In this document: positions 8,557-16,100 of the stretch, piece after piece
Layout: each line of letters opens with the position of its first letter
How positions within the stretch are numbered: position 1 is the stretch's first letter
Virus record (IMG/VR): IMGVR_UViG_3300050120_000442
Span: 1 to 63,886 of that record
Length of the DNA stretch: 63,886 bases
Origin: a virus
Direction: 5' to 3' (one strand)
The notes under the pieces: model-generated
Database searches by the model: none
What the model was told of the DNA's origin: nothing
The model's input: the letters and a program-made list of their open reading frames with translations, nothing else
Translations under genes and position numbers: made by a program

Positions 8557-9645
8557 ATGGCGAATCCCTACGAACTCTGGTCCTTCCACAAGTCTCTGGG
8601 AGTGGTCCGCAACGTCATCCCCGAGTTCACCTACTGGTCCGATATGTTCGGCAGCCAGATCAACTCGACCGACGAGTATATCGACTTCGAGAAGCTGCCG
8701 GCCCTGAACCGTCGTCTGGCGCCGTTCGTGCGTCCGCTCGGCACCGGCAAGGCGATCTACACCGACAACTCGACCGCCTACCGGTTCAAGCCGGCCTACG
8801 TGAAGCTGAAGGACGCGGTGGACTCCACCAAGATCCTGACGAAGATCCCCGGCATCGACCCGATCCTGGCCCCGGCCATCCTCAACAACCCCATGGCGCG
8901 TCGCGACGCCCTGAAGGCCGCCATGGCTGTTCAGCACGTCCGCACGATCCAACGTCGTTGGGAATGGATGGGCGCCCGCGCCATGATCGACGGCGGCATC
9001 ACGATCTCGGGGCCGGACTATCCGTCCGTCTACCTCGACTTCCGCCGCGACGCCGGCCAGACGATCGTGCTGGGCTCGGGCAACCGCTGGGGTGACTCGG
9101 GCGTCTCGATCCTGGGCCTGATCCAGGAATGGGCCGATCTGATGTTCGCTCCGGTCGGCGGCTTCGGCGGCTTCCCGGTTCGCATCACCGTGGGCTCCAA
9201 GGCCTGGTCGGCGATGCGGGTGGACCCCGAGATCAAGGACAACATGAACAAGTTCTTCCCGGACACGGGAACCTTGGTCGAGCGTGGTCTGATCGGGTCC
9301 GAGAAGGTCATCAAGGTCGGCAATCTGGGCATCGGTGGCACGTCCGGCGCCCAGATGGAAATCTGGCTCTACCGCGACAGCTACCAAGCTGACGACGGCA
9401 GCGAAGTCCAGATGATGGAAGCCACGGACATCGTCATGACGGCGAGCCCCGGCGCCATCAACGGTCACCGTTGCTTCGGCGCGATCATCGACCCCTGGGC
9501 GGAATACCAGTCGTTCGACATCTTCGCCCGCAACTACATGACCCAGGACGACCCGGCGGCGGAATACATGCTGCACCAGTCCGCGCCTCTGATGGTTCCG
9601 ATCAATCCGAACGGCACCCTCAAGGCGACCGTTGTCGCGGCCTAA
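8557..9645 (+). CDS. Major capsid protein, lambda gpE family
   Basis: The 362-residue HK97-fold coat protein, close in length to lambda gpE (341). It follows the decoration gene. Family-like features are the N-terminal RNVIPEFTYWSDMFG, the KPAYVKLKDAVD segment and the C-terminal AIIDPWAEYQSFDIFARNYMTQDDPAAEYMLHQSAPL. The start is preceded by TAGGAG (8541-8546), which overlaps a one-mismatch copy of the operator palindrome (8529-8543). A perfect hairpin followed by another operator copy lies immediately downstream. Confidence 0.93.
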   Translation: MANPYELWSFHKSLGVVRNVIPEFTYWSDMFGSQINSTDEYIDFEKLPALNRRLAPFVRPLGTGKAIYTDNSTAYRFKPAYVKLKDAVDSTKILTKIPGIDPILAPAILNNPMARRDALKAAMAVQHVRTIQRRWEWMGARAMIDGGITISGPDYPSVYLDFRRDAGQTIVLGSGNRWGDSGVSILGLIQEWADLMFAPVGGFGGFPVRITVGSKAWSAMRVDPEIKDNMNKFFPDTGTLVERGLIGSEKVIKVGNLGIGGTSGAQMEIWLYRDSYQADDGSEVQMMEATDIVMTASPGAINGHRCFGAIIDPWAEYQSFDIFARNYMTQDDPAAEYMLHQSAPLMVPINPNGTLKATVVAA

Positions 9646-9659
9646 GTCGAAACCCCTAA

Positions 9660-9685
9660 ATCCCCCGGACGTGTGTCCGGGGGAT
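9660..9685 (+). terminator. Perfect hairpin after the major capsid gene
   Basis: ATCCCCCGGAC-GTGT-GTCCGGGGGAT, an 11-bp perfect stem, 14 bases after the capsid stop, immediately followed by a one-mismatch operator (9685-9699) rather than a T-run. It may reduce read-through so that capsid is made in excess. Confidence 0.7.
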
Positions 9686-9699
9686 CAACCAAAAGGTGA
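9685..9699. promoter_or_regulatory. Operator palindrome, one mismatch
   Basis: TCAAC-CAAAA-GGTGA, abutting the capsid hairpin. Its right half overlaps the ribosome site AAGGTGA of the gene at 9704. Confidence 0.6.
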
Positions 9700-9703
9700 T
9701 TTT

Positions 9704-10021
9704 ATGCCTCTCGCTTTCGCGATCAATACCATCCATCACACCGCTCCCGCGGTGGGCAAAGCTGAGCCGAAGCGCACCGTCCAGAAGGCCGGCGCCGTGT
9801 TCATCCTGTCGGCCGAAGACAAGGCCGACTTCCTGAAGTTGAAGGCCGTGCGCGAGCCGACCACGGAAGAACTGCAGCTCTACGGCCTGGCCACCGGTCA
9901 GTACGTGGACAAGGCCTCGATCAAGAGTTCGACCAAGGTCGTGGCGCCCGTCGCTGAAGCCGAGACCCCGCCCGCCGTGGTGGCTGCCGTCGTCGGCGAA
10001 TCCGACGACAGCATCGGCTGA
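9704..10021 (+). CDS. Small head-region protein of unknown function
   Basis: A 105-residue protein directly after the capsid gene. I chose the ATG at 9704 because it follows AAGGTGA and the hairpin/operator element; the longer frame would run back through the hairpin. No family is recognised. The middle (AVFILSAEDKADFLKLKAVREPTTEELQLY) is a helical segment of the kind found in head-completion proteins, and the tail is Ala/Val/Glu-rich. It ends SDDSIG, one of the recurrent acidic tail motifs. A role in head completion is suggested by position only. Confidence 0.6.
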   Translation: MPLAFAINTIHHTAPAVGKAEPKRTVQKAGAVFILSAEDKADFLKLKAVREPTTEELQLYGLATGQYVDKASIKSSTKVVAPVAEAETPPAVVAAVVGESDDSIG

Positions 10022-10024
10022 TAA

Positions 10025-10405
10025 GTGAGCGCCTTCCGTGACATCAAGCGGACGGCACGTCGGGACCTGCACCGGTTGGCGCAGGTCCCGGCTTACTACC
10101 TGCTGTCCGCCGACGCGGAGCCGACGCTCTGCCATGTGAGGCTGCACCTGACCTTCGGCACGGTTGGCGACATCAAAGGCGCCCGGATGTACCCGGCCGA
10201 GATGGTCAACGACTCCCCCAAGATCGTTTTCAACCTTGTCGAGTTTCCCCGGCCGTCCAAGGGCGGGATTATTTCGATCGAGGCTGGCGAGGCCTACCAG
10301 ATCGACCACATGAGCCCCGTGGACGATGAGTTCCAGACCGCCGACGTCAAGCGCCTCACGGCCGCTCTGTGCGTCGGCCTGCCGGTTCCGGACCCCAATT
10401 CATGA
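10025..10405 (+). CDS. Putative head-tail connector protein
   Basis: A 126-residue protein, GTG start, three bases after the previous stop. It sits between capsid and gpZ-like genes, where head-tail attachment proteins (FII-like) are encoded. The sequence is mainly beta (PTLCHVRLHLTFGTVG, KIVFNLVEFPRP, GGIISIEAGEAYQIDHM), compatible with a connector fold, but I do not recognise a specific family. The overlap with the next gene (ATGA) supports co-translation. Confidence 0.55.
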   Translation: MSAFRDIKRTARRDLHRLAQVPAYYLLSADAEPTLCHVRLHLTFGTVGDIKGARMYPAEMVNDSPKIVFNLVEFPRPSKGGIISIEAGEAYQIDHMSPVDDEFQTADVKRLTAALCVGLPVPDPNS

Positions 10406-10995
10406 GCGATGCCGGGAACTATGGCATCGCCGTCGAAGGCCTGGCCGACCTCACCGACATCACCAACCTGGATGAGCGTATTCTACGCAACGCCGCGCGG
10501 GCGATCAACACGACGGCCGACCGCGGGCGCACCGCCTCGGCCAGGGCGATCCTCACCCAAATTCACTTCCCAGCGTCCTACCTCAACCCGTCAGAGGGAC
10601 GCCTCGTCGTCACCCAGCGCGCGGCCGGACAGAGCTTGAGCGCGACCATCAAGGGCCGTGATGCGCCGACATCCCTGGCCCGGTTCGTCGTGGGCTCGAA
10701 GAAGCCCCTGGCGCCGGGCGGCGTGACCGTCGAAGTGAAGCCCGGTCATGCCCGCTTCCTAAAGCGCGCCTTCATCTTCCCGCTGAAGAACGACAACCTC
10801 GGCCTAGCCATGCGAACCGCCGATGGGTCGCCGCCAGCCAAGGCCTACAAGCCCAAGAAGATCGGGGCAGGGCTCTACCTGCTGTTCGGCCCGTCCGTCG
10901 ATCAGGCCTTCAAGGCAGTTCGCGAAGACGTCACGCCGGCCCTGCTCGACTTCCTGGATGACGAGTTCAACCGCCTCATGGATGCCGGCATATGA
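10402..10995 (+). CDS. Minor tail protein Z-like tail completion protein
   Basis: A 197-residue protein resembling the lambda gpZ family in order, size and pattern: an N-terminal helical part (ILRNAARAINTTADRGRTASARAIL), a strand-rich middle (GRLVVTQRAAG...SLSATIKGRDAP) and LARFVVGSKKPLAPGGVTVEVKPG. gpZ-like proteins complete the tail end that joins the head. The ATG at 10402 overlaps the previous stop, and the stop overlaps the next start. Confidence 0.7.
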   Translation: MSDAGNYGIAVEGLADLTDITNLDERILRNAARAINTTADRGRTASARAILTQIHFPASYLNPSEGRLVVTQRAAGQSLSATIKGRDAPTSLARFVVGSKKPLAPGGVTVEVKPGHARFLKRAFIFPLKNDNLGLAMRTADGSPPAKAYKPKKIGAGLYLLFGPSVDQAFKAVREDVTPALLDFLDDEFNRLMDAGI

Positions 10996-11564
10996 CAGCT
11001 CCCGTACCCACGCGCCTGAAGACGCTGATCGCGCTCACCGATCTGCTGAAGACGATCACGCCGGACAACGGATACCAAACCGATCTGTCGGACTTCGTGG
11101 ACGCCAACAGCAAGACCCAGAGCCGCGTGTTCCGCGGCCGTGCGCTGTTCGGCGAGGACGATCCGCTGCCGATGCTGGCCATCCTGGAGAACCCGCACGC
11201 GGACTTGGCGGGCGTCGTGTCGCCGCGGGGCGGCGCGGTGACGGAGTCGTCGTGGGAGCTGCTGATCCAAGCGTTCGTCGAAGACGATCTGGATAACCCT
11301 ACCGACCCTGCGCACATCATCATGGCAGACGTGAAGCAGTGCCTGGCCACCGAACGGATGAAGATCCAGCGCCAGGGCCGAGACCCTCTGCGGAACACGT
11401 CCGGCATCCGCAACAACGATTTGCTGGGGATGGGCGGTGTCGTGACCGACATTAAACTCGCCCCAGGGGTGGTTCGTCCGCCCGATCAGACTTCAGCCAA
11501 GGCAATGTTCTGGCTGCAAGTGGCCCTGGTGATGGCTGAGGATATCTCAAAGCCGTTTGCCTAA
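10992..11564 (+). CDS. Tail terminator-like protein (gpU position)
   Basis: A 190-residue protein between gpZ-like and major tail genes, the position of the tail terminator. It begins with a helix (RLKTLIALTDLLKTITP) and has strand-rich segments (PLPMLAILENP, SSWELLIQAFVEDDL) like the alpha/beta fold of minor tail U proteins that cap the growing tail tube. The sequence similarity is not strong enough to be certain. A one-mismatch operator copy follows the stop at 11574. Confidence 0.55.
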   Translation: MTAPVPTRLKTLIALTDLLKTITPDNGYQTDLSDFVDANSKTQSRVFRGRALFGEDDPLPMLAILENPHADLAGVVSPRGGAVTESSWELLIQAFVEDDLDNPTDPAHIIMADVKQCLATERMKIQRQGRDPLRNTSGIRNNDLLGMGGVVTDIKLAPGVVRPPDQTSAKAMFWLQVALVMAEDISKPFA

Positions 11565-11573
11565 GGGTCAAAA

Positions 11574-11588
11574 TCAACCTATGGTAGA
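11574..11588. promoter_or_regulatory. Operator palindrome, one mismatch
   Basis: TCAAC-CTATG-GTAGA in the gap before the major tail protein gene, 21 bases from its ATG. Confidence 0.58.
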
Positions 11589-11609
11589 CAACGCAACAAG
11601 GAGTTGATA

Positions 11610-12416
11610 ATGGCGATCGTTCCCCCCTCTGAGAATAACTACACCCTTGGCCGGGGCGTGCTGTTTTTCGCGCCCTTCCTGCCTGGCACTCAAACCCCCA
11701 GCGGCGAGCGTGACTTCGGCGACGTCAACTCGATCGACATCACCTTCAAGACGACCGACCTGGATCACTATTCGTCTCGCGCGGGCGTGAAGGAACTTGA
11801 TCAGTCGATCACCTTGCAGGTCGATCGCACCGGGTCCTTCACCACGGAGAACATCAACTCGGATAACCTGGCCCTGTTCTTCCTGGGTTCGGCTTCCAAG
11901 ATCACCCAGTCGGCGGACACCGTCACCGCCGAAGTCACCGCCGACGTCGAGCCTGGCTTGTACTACCAACTCGGCGCCACCGCCGAAAATCCGGTCGGCA
12001 ATCGCGGCCTCGATCCGGCCACGCCGATCGTCGTTACCGGCAGCATCTCCAGCCCGCCGACCTATGTCGTCGAAGAGGACTACACGATCGACTATGATCT
12101 GGGTCGCCTCTACATCGTGCCGGGCGGCGCGATCACGGGCGGCCTCAGCATCAAATCGACCTACGATCTGCTGGCCGGTTCGCGTGACGCCGTGATTTCG
12201 AGCAACGTTCCGATCGAAGGCCAACTGCGGTTCATCGCCTTCAACCCGACCGGGACAGACGACGATGCGCTGATGCCCTGGGTTCGGATCACCCCGAACA
12301 GCAACCTGTCGCTGATCGGCGACAAGTTCACCGCCTTGCAGTTCGACCTGAAGGTCTTGAAGAAGACCTCCCAGAACCAAGAGGCCCTCTACATTGACGG
12401 CCGCGTGGCTGCGTAA
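11610..12416 (+). CDS. Major tail tube protein
   Basis: A 268-residue protein with the features of siphovirus tail-tube subunits: N-terminal NYTLGRGVLFFAPF, a conserved GDVNSIDITFKTTDLDHYSS strand pair and a C-terminal Ig-like extension (TYVVEEDYTIDYDLGRLYIV). The order before the gpG/gpGT pair and the tape measure confirms the role. An in-frame TTG at 11604 exists, but ATG at 11610 is preferred because AAGGAG lies six bases upstream of it. Confidence 0.88.
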   Translation: MAIVPPSENNYTLGRGVLFFAPFLPGTQTPSGERDFGDVNSIDITFKTTDLDHYSSRAGVKELDQSITLQVDRTGSFTTENINSDNLALFFLGSASKITQSADTVTAEVTADVEPGLYYQLGATAENPVGNRGLDPATPIVVTGSISSPPTYVVEEDYTIDYDLGRLYIVPGGAITGGLSIKSTYDLLAGSRDAVISSNVPIEGQLRFIAFNPTGTDDDALMPWVRITPNSNLSLIGDKFTALQFDLKVLKKTSQNQEALYIDGRVAA

Positions 12417-12431
12417 GGTAGGATCAGAACC

Positions 12432-12866
12432 GTGGGCCTGAAACATCTTACGTTGAACGTCGAAACCATTGTGACCCCGGCCGGTGATTTTACCGTCCGG
12501 GGTCTGAACTTCGACGACATCTCCACGCTTGTCCGGTTGAACTTCGAGGCGCTGTCGGCCGTGTTCGCCAACGCCAAGATGGACGCCAAGGGCGAGATCA
12601 AGGATCTGAAACTGAATAACACGGCCGCTCTGGCTGGTTCCCTTGCGACCTCCGCGCCTCAAGTCGTCGCGCAGATCATCGCTCTGGGCGCCGACGAGGA
12701 CGACCTGAGTGAGGTCGCGAAGATCCCGTTCCCCAACCAGCTCGAAGCCTTGGAGGCGATCGGTAAGCTGACCTTCGCCACCGAAGGTTCTCCAAAAAAA
12801 GTGCTGGAGACCGTCATTCGGATCGTAAACGGCGCGACGTCAACCCTCGGCAGCCTGAAAACCTAA
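12432..12866 (+). CDS. Tail assembly chaperone, gpG-like (short form)
   Basis: A 144-residue protein between tail tube and tape measure, the position and size of lambda gpG (140). Tail assembly chaperones wrap the tape measure protein before tube polymerisation. Near its 3' end the frame contains CCA AAA AAA GTG, with seven adenines in the correct phase for -1 slippage, so this short form and a longer gpGT-like fusion should both be made. The start is GTG at 12432. Confidence 0.85.
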   Translation: MGLKHLTLNVETIVTPAGDFTVRGLNFDDISTLVRLNFEALSAVFANAKMDAKGEIKDLKLNNTAALAGSLATSAPQVVAQIIALGADEDDLSEVAKIPFPNQLEALEAIGKLTFATEGSPKKVLETVIRIVNGATSTLGSLKT

Positions 12867-13102
12867 GCGAGTGGGTATGGAGCCTGCGCAAGCAGGTCAG
12901 CCTGCTTCTCGGTAACGGCCACCACGACGCGCAGTTCTATCCGGTCGGCCTGGTGTGGGACGAAGCGAGACTGGTTGCAGAGCGGCTCAACGGCCTCGAA
13001 GCAACCAGAGCTTCCCTGCTCAAGTTGGCGGTTTCCGGGGTCCTCTCAGAGGAAGCCGGCAAAGAGTTCGCTAAGACTATCAAGAGTTTAACTGAGGAAT
13101 AG
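12432..13102 (+). CDS. Tail assembly chaperone gpGT-like fusion by -1 frameshift
   Basis: Reading the gpG-like frame to the heptamer at 12794-12800 and slipping back one base opens a second frame that stays open for 100 codons and stops at TAG 13100-13102, six bases before the tape measure start. The fused product is about 223 residues (123 + 100). The T-like part runs SEWVWSLRKQVSLLL, then GNGHHDAQFYPVGLVW, and ends KSLTEE. It has no start codon of its own, which explains why the gap between G and tape measure looks empty. The two-product arrangement is well established for long-tailed phages; the slip itself is inferred. Confidence 0.82.
12794..12800 (+). other. Programmed -1 ribosomal frameshift slippery site
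   Basis: Seven consecutive adenines read as A-AAA-AAA in the gpG-like frame (codons CCA AAA AAA GTG), the X_XXY_YYZ geometry needed for tandem tRNA-Lys slippage. It lies about 70 bases before the zero-frame stop and opens exactly the frame that fills the gap to the tape measure gene. Confidence 0.85.
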
Positions 13103-13107
13103 ATTGC

Positions 13108-16100
13108 ATGGCTGGTTCTGACCGCGACATCAATCTAGTCATCAGAGCCAAGAACGACGCGACTAAAGCCATCGACAGCGTCTCCGAGGCGCTCAAGCAA
13201 CTGGCCGGCATCCAGAACGATGTCGGCCAGTCTGCTGACAAGGCCGATGGCCTGCTCGGCGAACTGACCCAATCCCTGACCAACCTGATCCGCCAAGCCC
13301 AAGGCCTCGCAGCCCTGGGCACCGTGGCCGGTCAGCTCGATCGCGCAGCCGCCGCCGTCGATCGCCTGGAGAACTCCGCGCGGGCCGCAGGCGACGCCGC
13401 GACCCCCCTAGTCGAGAAATACGAAGCCGCGGCTGCCGCCACCGCCCAGCTCTCCGAGCGCGCGGAGCAGGCCAAGACCGCGATCGAAGCCCAGACCGCC
13501 GCGACGGCGGAAGCCAAGACCGCCAACTCCGCACTGGCCGAGGAACTCAAGAAGGCGGAAGCCTCCTATCGCGGGATCTACGAACAGGTCGCCAAGGCTA
13601 AGGCGCCCAGCGATGCGTTGAAGACGTCCCTGAACGAACAGGGGAACGCTCTCCAAACCCTTGTAGAGCGGCAGGAGCAGGCCCAGGCCGCCTACAACGC
13701 GCAGCGCGAAGCCCTGACCGCCGCGAAGTCCGACTACAAGCTGCTGGATACGCAGGTCACGGCCGCCGCCGGCGCCCAGACCAAGCTGGAGACGGAGTCG
13801 ACCAAGGCGACCGCCGCGGTCGGACGCGCCGAAGCCACCCTGGCCAAGGCCCGCGAAGAACTCGGTCTGATCGCGCAGCTCGGCGGCCAGGCCAGCGCGG
13901 CTCTCGGCAACGTCGCCCTGAGCCAGGAAGCCCTGTCGAAGGCGTCCCTCGATACGGCGGCCAACCTAGCGGCGGTGAAGGCGGCTGCCGATCGTCAGAG
14001 CGCGGCGGGTGTTGCTACGGGCGGTGCGCCTACGACCGGAGCCTCGGCTGCCGCGACGGCCGCCTACCGCGCTCAGGTTCAGGCTGTCCGTGAAGCGCAA
14101 GCCGCGTGGACCGCGGCCAAGGCTTCCGCGACCGCCCTAGGCGCCGAGATGGCGCGCACCGGGGAACCGACGCTCCAACTCAAGACCGACTTCCTGGTGA
14201 CCCGTGAGGCGGCCGAGTCCGCCCGCCAGGCCTACCTGGATCAGGCCGAGGCGCTGAACCAGGTACGCGGCGTCACGCAGGGGAGCATCTCGTCGTTCCT
14301 GCAACTGGCGCAGGCGATGGAATCCGAGCAGCACGCAGCGGCCGTCGCCGGCACGGCGCTACGGGATATCCCGCCGATCGCGCCCCGGATCGAGGAAGAC
14401 ACCTTCAGCCTTCGCGCCTTCCTGGCCGCGCTGTTCCAAGTCCCGCAAGCCGCCGGCGCCGCCGAGGCGGGCGTCACAAAGTTTGGCAGCGCCGGGCACG
14501 AGTCCTTCAGCATCACCCAGCGTATGCGCTCGGAGATCGTTGGCCTGGCCACGGCCTACGTCGGCTTCTACGGCGTCATCAGCCAGATCATCGGCGTCGT
14601 CGCCACGCTACGGTCGGTCGAATCCGCGCAGGCCCGTCTCGGCGTCGTGTTCGAGGGCGACCAAGCCGCGGCCGGACAGGAAATCGGCTTCGTCTACGCC
14701 CAGGCCCAGCGCCTCGGCATCGAGTTCTCCGTGCTGGCGGGCGAATACACCAAGGTCGCCATCGCGGCCAAGGAAGCCAACTTCTCGACCGACGCCACCC
14801 GCAAGATCTTCCTGGCGTTCGCCGAGGCCTCGCGTGTCGCTGGCCTGTCCACGTCCGACATCGAGAGCGCCTTCCTCGGCCTGCGCCAGTCCATCGAGCG
14901 CGGCACGATCAACGCCCGCAACTTCAACCTGGAGATCGGCTCGCGCGTCCCCGGCGCGATGCAGGCCATGGCGGCGGCCCTGGGTGTCACCGTCCCGAAG
15001 CTGACCCAGCTTGAGAAGGCCGGCGGCATGGTGGCGGCCTCCCAGGAAACCCTGGTGCGGTTCGCCGACAACCTGGCCGCCCGGTATGCCGGTGCGTTGC
15101 CTGACGCCCTGAAGCAGACCAACGCCGAGATCGGCCGCTTCCAGACCAACCTGCAAGGCGCGCAGCTTCAGGTCGCGAACGGCGGGTTCGCCGACGCGCT
15201 GAAGGACGCACTGGTGTCCCTGGACAAGGAGTTCCAGAGCGACAACGGCGCCAAGTTCTTCGGTGAGGTTGGCCATGGCCTGGGCCTCATCGTCGGCGTC
15301 ATCCCCGTGGTCGTGCAGAACTTCGGCCTGCTGGTGTCCGCCGGCCGGGCGTTCGTCGCCCTGAAGATCGCAGAATACGTGATCGGCCTGGTCGGCGGGC
15401 AGGGCAAGTTCTCCGTCGCCATGAAGGCCGCCGCGCTCGACGTAGACCGTATGACTGCGGCACTGGCGGCGATGAGCCTGGAGAAGACGGCGTCCGAGTT
15501 CGGTACGCTGCGCCTTCAGGTCGCCGTGGCCGCCGCCAGCCTGAGCACGATGAAGGTGGAGGCGATCGCTGCCGCTGCCGGCACCGCAGTTCTGGACGGC
15601 GCCCTCGTCGCCATGCGCGGCGTCATGATCAGCCTGACGGCCGTGGCCAAAACCCTGTGGGTGGCTGTCGGTGGATTCCCCGGCCTGATCCTCACGGCCG
15701 CAACCTTCATCCTGTCCGGCCTGCTGGGTGACTGGATCGGTGGCGTCGGCCAGGCGAACGAAGCACTCACGACACACGAAGAGATCGTCCGCAAAATTCG
15801 CGCGGCCTACGACGACGTGGGCACCAGCGTAGACAAGATCAAGGACAAGCTGAAAGAGGTCTCCAGCATCCAAGCAGAGATCAACGCCCAGGCTATCGGG
15901 CAACAACTCCTGGATCTACGCAGCAAAACGAAGGGTCCGTCGCTGGGTCCGTCTGATGGTGAGGCCGTCAACTTCTCCAAGAGTGAGGCGGCAGTAGACA
16001 AGGCTGTAGTCGCATTCAAAGCCGGCGCGATCTCGGCCACCAACTTCAAGACGCAGATCAACGCCATCGCCGAAGCCGACCCGCAGCTCGACCGCAAACT

